A DNA stretch of 64,000 nt from Streptomyces morookaense (GCF_013030945.1 NZ_JABBXF010000059.1:1-64000), one strand, 5' to 3'. Positions 11,582 through 20,994 are shown, counted from the stretch's first letter. Numbers and translations are program-made. Notes: a model not told the origin generated them from the sequence alone.

Positions 11582-11767
11582 TCTGATCTCCTTCAGCCGA
11601 TGGGCATGGAGAGAGGTTCGATCGGCGACGGGTCTGGGGGGGATGTGGGGGTGGCCCGTGCCAGTTGAGGTGAGAGTCCCACCGCAACCAAGTGGGTGTC
11701 ATGGGCGGGTCAAGAAGTTGGCCGGAAAATGTCCGTTGGCCAAGGAAGGTTGTCCGCATAGCGGCAA
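11582..11767. other. Protease upstream region
   Basis: Together with the repeat that follows, this fills the 366-nt gap between the protease gene and the ABC operon. It should contain the protease promoter on the minus strand. I see no clear -10 hexamer, operator or small gene in it. Confidence 0.4.
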
Positions 11768-11947
11768 GCGCCCCGAGGGGGCGCGGGGAACTGCGCGACA
11801 AGCCCCCACCGGCCCGCAGCCGACGCATCACCCAGGGGGTCCGGGGCGCAGCCCCGAGCCCCTCGTCCGCAGGCGCGCCGTGGCTGAGCGCGCAGTTCCT
11901 CCCCCAGCTACCGCTGGGAGGTGCCCCCAGCGCCCCTTCGGGGCGCC
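11768..11947. repeat. Inverted pair of GCGCCCC-type intergenic elements
   Basis: The left copy (11768-11819) begins GCGCCCC-GAG-GGGGCGC, then GGGGAACTGCGCGA and CCCGCAG. The right copy (11867-11947) is the same element inverted, with an extra Ser-loop-like hairpin insert CCCCCAGCTACCGCTGGGAGG at about 11911-11931. Between them lies GGGTCCGGGGCGCAGCCCC (about 11837-11855), similar to the hairpin at 9267-9288. The element abuts the ABC-B stop codon and may act as its terminator. Confidence 0.6.
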
Positions 11948-13732
11948 CTACACCAGGCTCTCCCGCCACGCCTTGTGCAGGTCCGCGAACCGCCCTGCCC
12001 CCGCGACGAGTTCGGACGGGGTGCCGTCCTCGACGATCCGTCCCCCGTCCATCACCAGCACCCGGTCCGCGATCTCCACCGTCGACAGCCGGTGCGCGAT
12101 CACCACCGCCGTGCGGCCGTGCAGGACCGTGGCCATCGCCCGCTGCACCGCCCGTTCGCCGGGGATGTCCAGGGAGGACGTCGCCTCGTCGAGGATCAGC
12201 ACCGCCGGGTCGGCGAGCAACGCACGGGCGAAGCCCACCAGTTGGCGCTGGCCCGCCGAGATGCGGCCGCCGCGTTTGCGGACGTCCGTGTCGTAGCCGT
12301 CGGGCAGGGCGGTGATGAAGTCGTGCGCACCGATGGCCCGCGCGGCCCGCTCGATCTCCTGGCGCGTCGCGCCGGGGCGGCCGATGGCGATGTTGTCGGC
12401 GACCGTCCCGGAGAACAGGAAGGACTCCTGCGTCACCATCACCACCCCGCGCCGCAGTTCGCGTCCGGACAGCGCGCTCAGCGGCACACCGTCGAGCAGT
12501 ACGCGGCCCTCGGTGGGGTCGTAGAAGCGGGCCAGCAGCTTGGCGAGGGTGGACTTCCCGGCCCCCGTCGACCCGACGACCGCGACCGTCTCCCCGGCGC
12601 GCAGCGTCAGATCGAGGCGCGGCAGCACCTCCACCCCGGCGCGGTACGCGAAGCGCACCCCCTCGAAGACCACCTCGCGGCCGGGGCTGCCGGCCGCCCG
12701 CGCGGGCAGCGGTACGGGCTCCGCCGGCTCGGGCACGGAGGGGCGCCGGGCCAGCAGCTCGGCGATCTTCTCCAGCGAAGCGGCCGCGGACTGCCAGGAG
12801 TTGAGGAACGACCCCAGCCGGTCGATGGGGTCGTACAGCCGTCGCAGGTACAGCACGGCCGCCGCCAGCACCCCCAGCCCCAGTTCGCCGGCGGCCACCC
12901 GGCACGCACCCCACACCACGATCGTGGCCAGCACCGCATTGGCCACCAGCCGGGACGAGACCACGTAGCGCGCCATCTCCAGCAGCAACCGGGCGTTGCC
13001 CTCCAGGTGCCGTTCGTTGAGCACCGCGAAGTGCGCCTCGTTGGCGGCCTCGCGGCGGAACGCCTGGACCGGGCGGATGCCGTTCATGGTCTCGGTGAAC
13101 TTCACGATGACCGCCGCCATCGCGGAGGAACGCATGCGGTAGACGACCGCGGAGCGGCGCCGGTAGGAGCGCACGAGCACGGACAGCGGGGCGAAGGAGA
13201 GCAGCGCGGCGGCGCCGATGCCCGGGTCCAGGTACAGCAGCATCGCCGAGACGTACAGCACCGACAGCGCGACGCCCATCAGTTCCTGCAGGCCGTCGTT
13301 GAGCAGCTCGCGGATCGACTCGACGTCGGTGGTGGCGCGGGCGATCAGCCGGCCGGAGGTGTAGCGCTCGTGGAAGTCGACGCTGAGGGACTGCGCGTGG
13401 CGGTAGAGCCGGCCGCGCAGCTCCAGCAGGGCGTCCTGGCCGATCCGGGCGCTCAGCCGCACGAAGACGAGCTGCAGCAGGCCGGAGGCCACGGCACAGA
13501 GCCCGTACCCGGCCGCGACGGCCATGAGCGGCCCGTGGTCGTGCCGGATGACGGCCGGCACGGCGTGGTCGATGGCATACGCGACGAGCAGCGGGCCCGC
13601 CTGGACCGCGGCCTGCTGGAGCAGCAGCAGGAGGGCCGCGGTGCGCACCCGGGCGCGGGCGGGTGCCAGCAGGGAGCGCAGCAGTGCTCTGGACGCGTCC
13701 CTCGGAACCTCACCGGCAGGGGAGTTCGTCAT
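11948..13732 (-). CDS. ABC exporter half, catalytically complete subunit
   Basis: Membrane ABC exporter of 594 aa with an N-terminal six-helix transmembrane domain (about 20-310) and a C-terminal nucleotide-binding domain. Walker A is VGSTGAGKST (about 382), the signature is ISAGQRQL, and Walker B plus catalytic Glu is AVLILDEATSSLD (about 510), so this NBD is complete. The ATG at 13732 overlaps the stop of the partner gene as ATGA. A GC-rich inverted repeat begins at its stop codon. With the upstream subunit it should form a heterodimeric exporter of the BmrCD/TM287-288 type. The substrate cannot be read from the sequence. Confidence 0.9.
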   Translation of the reverse strand: MTNSPAGEVPRDASRALLRSLLAPARARVRTAALLLLLQQAAVQAGPLLVAYAIDHAVPAVIRHDHGPLMAVAAGYGLCAVASGLLQLVFVRLSARIGQDALLELRGRLYRHAQSLSVDFHERYTSGRLIARATTDVESIRELLNDGLQELMGVALSVLYVSAMLLYLDPGIGAAALLSFAPLSVLVRSYRRRSAVVYRMRSSAMAAVIVKFTETMNGIRPVQAFRREAANEAHFAVLNERHLEGNARLLLEMARYVVSSRLVANAVLATIVVWGACRVAAGELGLGVLAAAVLYLRRLYDPIDRLGSFLNSWQSAAASLEKIAELLARRPSVPEPAEPVPLPARAAGSPGREVVFEGVRFAYRAGVEVLPRLDLTLRAGETVAVVGSTGAGKSTLAKLLARFYDPTEGRVLLDGVPLSALSGRELRRGVVMVTQESFLFSGTVADNIAIGRPGATRQEIERAARAIGAHDFITALPDGYDTDVRKRGGRISAGQRQLVGFARALLADPAVLILDEATSSLDIPGERAVQRAMATVLHGRTAVVIAHRLSTVEIADRVLVMDGGRIVEDGTPSELVAGAGRFADLHKAWRESLV

Positions 13733-15522
13733 GGGGTGCCCTTCGGTCCGGACATCAGCGAGGCGTACTCCCGGTTGCCGTGGAGGAGTTCGTAGTGCGT
13801 GCCGACCGCCGTGATGCGCCCCTGCGACAGCAGTGCCACGCGGTCCGCCAGCAGGACGGTGGACGGGCGGTGGGCGACGACGAGGGCCGTCGTGTCCGCG
13901 AGGACCTCGCGCAGCGCGTTCTCGACCAGGGCCTCGGTGTGCACGTCGAGCGCGGAGAGCGGGTCGTCGAGGACGAGGAAGCGGGGACTGCCGACGACCG
14001 CGCGGGCGAGCGCGAGCCGCTGGCGCTGGCCGCCGGACAGGCTGAGGCCCTGCTCGCCGACCTGAGTGCGGTGCCCCTCGGGCAGGTCGTGGACGAACCC
14101 GGCCTGGGCGACGGCGAGGGCGCGGTCGAGATCCTCCTCCCCGGCGTCGTCGGCGCCCATGAGGACGTTCTCCCCGGCGCTGGCGGAGAACAGCGTCGGC
14201 TCCTCGAAGGCGACGGCCACCCACTGGCGCAGCCGGCTGCGCGGCACCGCGGTGACGTCGGTGCCGTCGAGGGTGATGCGGCCCGCGGTCGCCTCGTGGA
14301 GCCGCGGGATGAGGGAGACCAGGGTGGTCTTGCCGCTGCCGGTGGTGCCGACGAGGGCCATGGTCTCGCCGCGGCGGATGTGCAGGTCGACCCCGCGCAG
14401 CACGGGCGGGGTGCCGGGCGGCGCGTCGGGGTAGCGGAACTCGACGCCCTCCAGCCGCAGTCCGCCGTCGCCGCGGCACGGCGCGCAGCGCGGCCGCCGG
14501 ATCCGCGGCTCCCGGGCGGCGGGCGGTGCGGTGTCCATCACCTCGAAATAGCGGTCCGCGGCCGTCGCCGTCTCGTTGGTCAGGGCGAGCAGGAAGCCGA
14601 TCGACTCGACCGGCCAGCGCAGCGCCAGCGCCGTCGACAGGAACGCCACCAGGGTGCCCGTGGAGAGCTGCCCGTCGGCGACCTGCAGCGTGCCGAGCAC
14701 CAGGGCCGTGCCGACGGCCAGTTCGGGCAGGATCATGATGAGCGCCCAGAGCGCGCCCAGCAGGGCGGCCTTGTGCAGCTCGATGCCACGCAGCCCCTCC
14801 GCGAGCGTGCCGAAGGCCCGCTGCAGCGCCGGGTGGCGGCCGAAGCCCTTGACGATGCGGATGCCGAGGACGCTCTCCTCGATGACGGTCGTCAGATCCC
14901 CGATCCGGTCCTGCGCGGTGCGCGCCGCCCGCGCGTAGCGCTCCTCGAAGAACCAGCACAGCGCGACGAGCGGGACGACCGGGGCCAGCAGGACGAGCCC
15001 GAGCCGCCACTCCTGCATCAGCAGAATGGTGAAACCCACCACGATCGTGGCCCCGTTGACCAACAGGAAGGTCAGCGGGAACGCCAGGAAGATGCGCACG
15101 AGCATCAGATCGGTCGTGCCGCGCGAGAGCAACTGCCCGGAGGGCCAGCGGTCGTGGAAGGAGACCGGCAGACGCTGCAGATGCGCATACAGCGCCGCTC
15201 GCATGTCCGCCTCGACCCGCGCCAGCGGCCGCGCCACCAGCACCCGCCGCAGCCCGAACAGCCCCGCCTCCGCGGAACCGACCAGCAGCAGCATCAGCCC
15301 GCCGAGCCACACCCCGGACGGCTCGCGGCGCGCTATCGGCCCGTCCACGGTCCACTTCAGGGCGAGCGGGATCACCAGGCTCAGGCAGGAGGCCGCCACG
15401 GTCACCAGCGCGGCCGCCGCCAGCCGCCGGTGCACGGGCCGCACATAGGGCCACAGGCGCAGCAACGACCGTACGGCCGACCGGTGTTCGGCCGGGCGGG
15501 TCGCTTCACGGGTTCCGGTCAT
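13729..15522 (-). CDS. ABC exporter half with degenerate catalytic site
   Basis: 597-aa ABC exporter half, first gene of a two-gene operon. Transmembrane domain in about residues 25-320. The NBD carries Walker A GTTGSGKTTL (about 390) and signature LSGGQRQRLALARA. Walker B reads FLVLDDPLSALD (about 515): the residue after the Walker B Asp is Asp, where a catalytic Glu is expected. This is the usual mark of the non-hydrolysing site in heterodimeric exporters. The partner at 11948-13732 keeps the Glu. The ATG at 15522 has TAGTCT 8 nt upstream and no clear SD, so a leaderless or nearly leaderless mRNA is possible. Confidence 0.9.
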   Translation of the reverse strand: MTGTREATRPAEHRSAVRSLLRLWPYVRPVHRRLAAAALVTVAASCLSLVIPLALKWTVDGPIARREPSGVWLGGLMLLLVGSAEAGLFGLRRVLVARPLARVEADMRAALYAHLQRLPVSFHDRWPSGQLLSRGTTDLMLVRIFLAFPLTFLLVNGATIVVGFTILLMQEWRLGLVLLAPVVPLVALCWFFEERYARAARTAQDRIGDLTTVIEESVLGIRIVKGFGRHPALQRAFGTLAEGLRGIELHKAALLGALWALIMILPELAVGTALVLGTLQVADGQLSTGTLVAFLSTALALRWPVESIGFLLALTNETATAADRYFEVMDTAPPAAREPRIRRPRCAPCRGDGGLRLEGVEFRYPDAPPGTPPVLRGVDLHIRRGETMALVGTTGSGKTTLVSLIPRLHEATAGRITLDGTDVTAVPRSRLRQWVAVAFEEPTLFSASAGENVLMGADDAGEEDLDRALAVAQAGFVHDLPEGHRTQVGEQGLSLSGGQRQRLALARAVVGSPRFLVLDDPLSALDVHTEALVENALREVLADTTALVVAHRPSTVLLADRVALLSQGRITAVGTHYELLHGNREYASLMSGPKGTP

Positions 15523-15642
15523 CAGGTGCGAGACTACGGTTCACCACTGACACCGCCCACCGGGATTCCCGCCCCGGGCCCGCGGGCGGTGGCGAGCGCC
15601 GGTCCGTGCGCGGGACGCGTGCCCGTACGCTCCCGGTGCCCG

Positions 15643-17958
15643 CTACGCACGCACCCCCCGGCCCGTGGGCACGGCGCGCAGGAGCAGCACCGAACGCGCG
15701 GGCACCACCGTCCGCGCGCCTGCTCTGCGCCGGCTCTCCGGAGCGGCCTGCTGGTCCTCCCGCGAGGTGTCCGCCACCAGTTCGTACGCCTCCGCCCACG
15801 GCGGGCCCGGCAGCAGGAAGCGGACCGGGCGCGGGCCCGCGTGCAGGATCACCAGGAAGCTGTCGTCCGTGACCGGTGCGCCCGTCGGACCGCGCTGCGG
15901 GATGTCGCGGCCCGAGAGGTACATGCCGAGCGTGGCCGTCGGGCCGTACCAGTCGGCCTCGGTCATCTCCGTGCCGCCCGGCGTGAACCAGGCCAGGTCC
16001 CGCAGGCCCTGCGCGCTCTGCGGACGGCCGGAGAAGAACACGCGGCTGCGCAGCACCGGATGGGCGCGGCGCAGGGCCAGCAGCCGGGAGCAGAGGCGGG
16101 CGACGGCCCGCCAGCCGGGGTCCTCCAGCGCGGACCAGTCGACCCAGCCGGTCTCGTTGTCCTGACAGTAGGCATTGTTGTTGCCGCCCTGGGTCCGGCC
16201 CATCTCGTCACCCGCCACCAGCATCGGCACGCCCGTGGACAGCAGGAGGGTGGTGAGCAGGTTGCGGATCTGGCGGCGGCGCAGGGCGAGCACGTCCGGG
16301 TCGTCGGTCTCGCCCTCGGTGCCGCAGTTCCACGAGCGGTTGACGTCCGTGCCGTCCCGGTTGCCCTCGCCGTTGGCCTCGTTGTGCTTGCGGTCGTAGC
16401 TGACGAGGTCGCGCAGCGTGAAACCGTCGTGCGCCGTCACGAAGTTGACGGAGGCGTGGGGGCGGCGGCCGCCCCAGGCGTAGAGGTCGCTGGAGCCCGT
16501 GAGCCGGTAGCCCAGGTCGCGCACATCGGGCAGGGCGCCGCGCCAGAAGTCGCGCACGGCGTCCCGGTAGCGGTCGTTCCACTCGGCCCACGGCGGCGGG
16601 AAGGCGCCCACCCGGTACCCGCCGGGGCCCACGTCCCACGGCTCGGCGATGAGCTTGACGCGGCGCAGCACCGGGTCCTGGGCGACGACCGTGAGGAAGG
16701 GCGAGAGCATGTCGGGCTCGTCCGTGCCGCGCATGTCCCGGGCCAGCGTCGCGGCGAGGTCGAAGCGGAAGCCGTCGACGCCCATCTCGGTGACCCAGTA
16801 GCGCAGCGAGTCGGATATCAGGCGCAGCACATGGGGCTGTGCGACGTGCAGGGTGTTGCCGCAGCCGGTGTAGTCGGCGTAGCGGCGTGCGTCGCCCTGG
16901 AGGCGGTAGTAGCGGCGGTTGTCGATGCCGCGCAGCGAGAAGGTGGGTCCGAGCTCGCCGCTCTCGGCGGTGTGGTTGTAGACCACGTCGAGGATGACCT
17001 CGATGCCCGCCGTGTGCAGGGCCCGCACCATCGCCCGGAACTCGGCGACCTGCTGGCCGCGCGTGCCGGAGGCCGCGTAGGCGGCGTGCGGGGCGAAGTA
17101 GCCGATGGAGTTGTAGCCCCAGTAGTTGCCCAGTCCGCGCCGCAGCAGGTGGTCCTCGTGCGCGAACTGGTGGACGGGCAGCAGCTCCACGGCCGTCACG
17201 CCCAGCCGCACCAGGTGCTCCAGGGCCGCCGGGTGCGCCAGGCCCGCGTAGGTGCCGCGCAGCCGCTCGGGCACGCCGGGGTGGCGCATGGTGAAGCCGC
17301 GCACGTGCAGTTCGTAGAGGACGGTGTCGGCCCACGGGGTGTCGGGGCGGCGGTCGTCCGGGTCGTCGCGGTCCGCGACCACCACGCCCTTGGGGACGTG
17401 GGGTGCGGAGTCCCGTTCGTCGCGTACGGTGTCGGCGACGTGCTGCTGCGGCCAGTCGCGCACGTGTCCGTAGACCTCGGCCGGGAGCGCGGTGCGCGGG
17501 TGCCCGGGCGGGCCGCCGAAGTCGCCGTCGACGGCGCGGGCGTAGGGGTCCAGGAGGAGTTTCGCGGGGTTCCAGCGGGCGCCGGTCCAGGGGTCCCAGC
17601 GGCCGTGCACGCGGTAGCCGTAGCAGCGTCCGGGAAGGACGCCGGGCACGAAGCCGTGCCATATCTCGTGCGTCAACTCCGTCAATGGATGACGGGTTTC
17701 ACCCCCTGCCGGGTCGTCGGTCCCGTCCTCGCCGAACAGGCACAGTTCGACGGCTTCCGCCCCTCCGGCCCACAGCGCGAAGTTCGTCCCCGCCACGCCG
17801 TGCGCGTCCACCGTGAAGTGCGCCCCGAGCGGTTCCGGGCTGCCCGGCCACACGGGAGCGCCCGGGCCGGCCGGGCGGGGGCGGCCGTTGACACGGGCGA
17901 ACTGGGCGTCCTGCCGCGCCTCTTGCTCGGACGCGCTCTTCTCGGATGCGCTCGACAC
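15643..17958 (-). CDS. glgX: Glycogen debranching enzyme (isoamylase family)
   Basis: Hydrolyses alpha-1,6 branches of phosphorylase-limit glycogen. 771 aa from the GTG at 17958, chosen for GGAGG 7 nt upstream. The N-terminal CBM48 region (about 40-190) precedes the GH13_11 barrel. Motifs: VILDVVYNHTAE, DGFRFDLAATLAR (nucleophile), KLIAEPWDVGPGG (acid Glu) and NFVTAHDGFTLRDLVSYD with KHNEANGE, characteristic of GlgX. It completes the glycogen set in this window with glgE, glgB and glgP. It is divergent from the first L,D-transpeptidase gene, with a 12-bp palindrome between them. Confidence 0.94.
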   Translation of the reverse strand: MSSASEKSASEQEARQDAQFARVNGRPRPAGPGAPVWPGSPEPLGAHFTVDAHGVAGTNFALWAGGAEAVELCLFGEDGTDDPAGGETRHPLTELTHEIWHGFVPGVLPGRCYGYRVHGRWDPWTGARWNPAKLLLDPYARAVDGDFGGPPGHPRTALPAEVYGHVRDWPQQHVADTVRDERDSAPHVPKGVVVADRDDPDDRRPDTPWADTVLYELHVRGFTMRHPGVPERLRGTYAGLAHPAALEHLVRLGVTAVELLPVHQFAHEDHLLRRGLGNYWGYNSIGYFAPHAAYAASGTRGQQVAEFRAMVRALHTAGIEVILDVVYNHTAESGELGPTFSLRGIDNRRYYRLQGDARRYADYTGCGNTLHVAQPHVLRLISDSLRYWVTEMGVDGFRFDLAATLARDMRGTDEPDMLSPFLTVVAQDPVLRRVKLIAEPWDVGPGGYRVGAFPPPWAEWNDRYRDAVRDFWRGALPDVRDLGYRLTGSSDLYAWGGRRPHASVNFVTAHDGFTLRDLVSYDRKHNEANGEGNRDGTDVNRSWNCGTEGETDDPDVLALRRRQIRNLLTTLLLSTGVPMLVAGDEMGRTQGGNNNAYCQDNETGWVDWSALEDPGWRAVARLCSRLLALRRAHPVLRSRVFFSGRPQSAQGLRDLAWFTPGGTEMTEADWYGPTATLGMYLSGRDIPQRGPTGAPVTDDSFLVILHAGPRPVRFLLPGPPWAEAYELVADTSREDQQAAPESRRRAGARTVVPARSVLLLRAVPTGRGVRA

Positions 17959-18078
17959 GTGTTCGCCTCCGGCGGCTCTGGGACGGCGCACCCGGGGCAC
18001 CCGGCGTCCCGTCCGGGGGCCCGGTGGTTGCGCTCTTTCCCGGTCTTCCCCGGTTTCTTCCCGGATCCACGTATGCGC

Positions 18079-18090
18079 TCACACGTGTGA
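18079..18090. promoter_or_regulatory. 12-bp perfect palindrome between glgX and ldt
   Basis: TCACACGTGTGA is a perfect 12-bp palindrome in the 193-nt divergent gap between glgX (start 17958) and the L,D-transpeptidase gene (start 18113 or 18152). It has the size and place of a dimeric-regulator operator. The cognate regulator is unknown. Confidence 0.4.
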
Positions 18091-18151
18091 TCGGCCGCAG
18101 CAAGCGAGTGCAGTGACGTTTCTCGGGAGGGGAAGCGTCGTTGGGCCCGGT

Positions 18152-19390
18152 GTGACACTTGGACTCTCGCGCGCGGTACGGGCACTGGCCGTGCCGGCGG
18201 CGGCCCTTGCCTGCCTGGTCGTGCTCGGCGGGTGCACCTCGGTCTCCCCGGTGACCCCGGCCGCCCCGCGGACCGCGTTCACCGACGACGCACGCCCCGC
18301 CGCCGGGCTGATCCGTGTCGTCCCCGGCGACCGCGCGGAGGACGTCCCGGCGGACGCCCGGTTCGAGGTGCGGGTCCCGCACGGCACCCTGGAACGGGTG
18401 GACGTCACCGAGACCCAGGACGGCGGGCAGCGCCCCCTGGCGGGCCGGATCACCCCGGACGGCCACACCTGGCGGCCCACCGCGCAGGGCAGGCTCGGGC
18501 TGGCCGCCCGCTACGCCGTGGACGTGGTGGCGCGCGACGTCTCCGGCCACCGCGCCGCCCGGCACACCACGTTCACGACGTACGTGCCCGAGCACCGCTT
18601 CATCGGGTACTTCACGCCGGAGCCGAACAGCACCGTGGGCACCGGCATGATCGTTTCGCTTGGCTTCAACCGGCCCATCACCGACCGGGCCGCCGTCGAA
18701 CGCGCCATCCGCGTCACCTCCGACCCGCCCGCCGAGATCGCCGCGCACTGGTTCGGCCCCACCCGCCTCGACTTCCGGCCGCGTACGTACTGGAAGCCCG
18801 GCACCGTCGTCAGCCTCGCCCTGCGACTGCGCGATGTGCGCGGCGGCGAGGGCGTCTACGGCTCGCAGGACAAGACCGTCACCTTCACCGTCGGCCGCAG
18901 CCAGATCAGTACGGTCGACGCCGCGCGGCACACCATGGAAGTCGTCCGCGACGGCCGGACGATGGCGACGCTGCCCATCACGGCCGGCGGCCCGGGCAAT
19001 GCCACCTACAACGGACGGATGGTTATCAGCGAGAAGTTCGACGTGACCCGGATGAACGGCGGCACAGTGGGCTTCGGGGGCGAGTACGACATCTCGGACG
19101 TACCGCATGCCATGCGCCTGACCGCCTCCGGGACGTTCCTGCACGGCAACTACTGGGCCCGGCCGGGGGCGTTCGGCACCGTGAACACCAGTCACGGCTG
19201 TATCGGGCTGCGCGACACCCAGGGCGGCAGCACGTCGAGCCCGGCGGGCTGGTTCTACGACGCCTCGCTCGTCGGCGACGTCGTCGAGGTCGTCCACTCC
19301 GGGGAGCGGACCGTGGCCCCGGACAACGGGCTGGGCGGCTGGAACATGTCCTGGGAGGAGTGGCGCGCGGGGTCGGCGCTCGGGGGCTGA
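18152..19390 (+). CDS. L,D-transpeptidase lipoprotein (YkuD family), copy 1
   Basis: Cell-wall enzyme expected to form 3-3 cross-links between meso-DAP (or LL-DAP in Streptomyces) stem peptides. About 412 aa from the GTG at 18152; another in-frame GTG at 18113 is possible and neither has a strong SD. A signal sequence ends in the lipobox VLGGC. Two Ig-like domains follow (about 40-260). The YkuD catalytic domain has HGNYW then SHGCIGL, giving the catalytic His and Cys. It is 288 nt upstream of a close paralogue on the same strand. The two share the C-terminal pattern PDNGL-x-GWNM. Confidence 0.9.
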   Translation: MTLGLSRAVRALAVPAAALACLVVLGGCTSVSPVTPAAPRTAFTDDARPAAGLIRVVPGDRAEDVPADARFEVRVPHGTLERVDVTETQDGGQRPLAGRITPDGHTWRPTAQGRLGLAARYAVDVVARDVSGHRAARHTTFTTYVPEHRFIGYFTPEPNSTVGTGMIVSLGFNRPITDRAAVERAIRVTSDPPAEIAAHWFGPTRLDFRPRTYWKPGTVVSLALRLRDVRGGEGVYGSQDKTVTFTVGRSQISTVDAARHTMEVVRDGRTMATLPITAGGPGNATYNGRMVISEKFDVTRMNGGTVGFGGEYDISDVPHAMRLTASGTFLHGNYWARPGAFGTVNTSHGCIGLRDTQGGSTSSPAGWFYDASLVGDVVEVVHSGERTVAPDNGLGGWNMSWEEWRAGSALGG

Positions 19391-19678
19391 CCCCGCCTCA
19401 CCGGGTGCCACGCCCGTTCGCACGCCCCCGAGTTCGACCCGCCGGGTATCTCGGCATATGCTGCGCGCCTGGTGACCGTGTCCGGAAACAACCGCTTCAC
19501 TTCAGTCACCTCCCTCACCCCAGGCGCACGGTTCGTATCACCCCTCTCATTTGGGACCGAACGGTGACATTCGCTAGGTCAGCGTCGCCAAAGGCGTGTG
19601 GTTATCTATCGACATGCGCGTGAGCCGCGCACAGGGGGCGCCGCGTGGCCGTGCGCCATGCGAAGGGAGACAACCGTT

Positions 19679-20905
19679 GTGAACGTGCAGCCGATACCGG
19701 TGCGCCGAGGCCGTCGGGCAGGCCTGTCCGCACTGTTGATCGGAACGGTGCTGACGCTGGTCAGCGCCTGCGGCGGGGACGGTGACGGGGGGAAGGCGAG
19801 CGGCAAGGCCGACGGTGCCTCCGTCGCCGTGGTGGACATCGCGCCCAAGGACGGTGCGAGCGACGTCGCCACGAGCGGCGCGCTCAAGATCACTGCGGAG
19901 AAGGGCAGTCTGACGTCCGTCAAGGTCGCCGACGCCAAGGGCAACACGGTCGACGGCAAGATATCCGGGGGCGGTTCGGAGTGGCAGCCCTCCGGGCACC
20001 TCGCCGCCTCCACGAAGTACACGGTCGACGCGGTGGCGAAGGACGACAAGGGCCGCGAGTCGGCCAAGCACGCCGTCTTCACCACCCTCACGCCCCAGAA
20101 CACCTTCGTCGGCTATTTCACGCCGGAGGACGGCACCACCGTCGGCGTGGGCATGCCCGTATCCATCAATTTCAGCCGCGGCATCACCGACCCCAAGGCC
20201 GTCCAGCAGGCCATCAAGGTGACCGCCGAGCCGGCCGTCGACATCAAGCCGCACTGGTTCGGCAACGACCGCCTCGACTTCCGTCCGGAGAACTACTGGG
20301 CGGCCGGCACCAAGGTGACGGTCAGCATGGACCTCGACGGCGTGCAGGGCCGCGAGGGCGTCTACGGCACCCAGAAGAAGACGGTGAAGTTCACCGTCGG
20401 CCGCAGCCAGGTCAGCACGGTCGACGCGAGCAGCCACCAGATGACCGTGGTGCGGGACGGCAAGACCCTCAAGACCATCCCGATCTCGGCCGGCGGACCG
20501 GGCCACTCGACGTACAACGGCCAGATGGTCATCAGCGAGAAGGACGAAGTCACCCGCATGGACGGCCGCACGGTCGGCTTCGGCGGCGAGTACGACATCT
20601 CCGACGTGCCGCACGCCATGCGCCTGTCCAACTCGGGCACCTTCATCCACGGCAACTACTGGTCCGGTGAAGGAACGTTCGGCTCGGAGAACGCCAGCCA
20701 CGGCTGCGTCGGCCTGTACGACGAGCGCGGCGGCGCGGACCCCTCCACGCCGGCCTCCTGGTTCTTCAACAACTCGCTCATCGGCGACGTGGTGATCGTG
20801 AAGAACTCCGAGGACAAGACGATCCAGCCGGACAACGGGCTCAACGGCTGGAACATGCCGTGGTCCCAGTGGACGGCCCCGAGCGGCGGCGACTCCGGCA
20901 ACTGA
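19679..20905 (+). CDS. L,D-transpeptidase lipoprotein (YkuD family), copy 2
   Basis: 408 aa from the GTG at 19679, which has AAGGGAGA about 8 nt upstream. The signal sequence ends at the lipobox LVSAC, followed by a short Gly/Lys-rich linker. Two Ig-like domains precede the YkuD domain. The catalytic segment is HGNYWSGEGTF then SHGCVGL. It is a tandem paralogue of the gene at 18152-19390, identical in architecture, probably by duplication. It has its own 288-nt upstream region and is closed by a very strong 17-bp terminator hairpin, so it can be transcribed alone. Confidence 0.93.
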   Translation: MNVQPIPVRRGRRAGLSALLIGTVLTLVSACGGDGDGGKASGKADGASVAVVDIAPKDGASDVATSGALKITAEKGSLTSVKVADAKGNTVDGKISGGGSEWQPSGHLAASTKYTVDAVAKDDKGRESAKHAVFTTLTPQNTFVGYFTPEDGTTVGVGMPVSINFSRGITDPKAVQQAIKVTAEPAVDIKPHWFGNDRLDFRPENYWAAGTKVTVSMDLDGVQGREGVYGTQKKTVKFTVGRSQVSTVDASSHQMTVVRDGKTLKTIPISAGGPGHSTYNGQMVISEKDEVTRMDGRTVGFGGEYDISDVPHAMRLSNSGTFIHGNYWSGEGTFGSENASHGCVGLYDERGGADPSTPASWFFNNSLIGDVVIVKNSEDKTIQPDNGLNGWNMPWSQWTAPSGGDSGN

Positions 20906-20926
20906 CGCCTCTTCCGACGGCTGTTC

Positions 20927-20973
20927 GGGCGGCCCGGTGCACTGTGACCAAGTGCACCGGGCCGCCCTTCGTT
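20927..20973 (+). terminator. 17-bp perfect hairpin terminator after ldt copy 2
   Basis: Perfect 17-bp stem: GGGCGGCCCGGTGCACT at 20927-20943 pairs with 20951-20967. The loop is 7 nt and the stem is followed by TTCGTT. It is the strongest hairpin seen in the window and separates ldt copy 2 from echA. Confidence 0.85.
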
Positions 20974-20994
20974 AACGGGGGCTAACCTGCTGCC

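Noticed and set aside
9342-12914. 1190-codon minus-strand frame across the protease and ABC genes
   Set aside because: Crosses two well-supported genes in another frame and has a low-complexity Arg/Gly/Pro/Ala composition; an artefact of high GC.
13663-18090. 1475-codon plus-strand frame opposite the ABC genes and glgX
   Set aside because: Antisense shadow over three genes with clear catalytic motifs; no recognisable domain.
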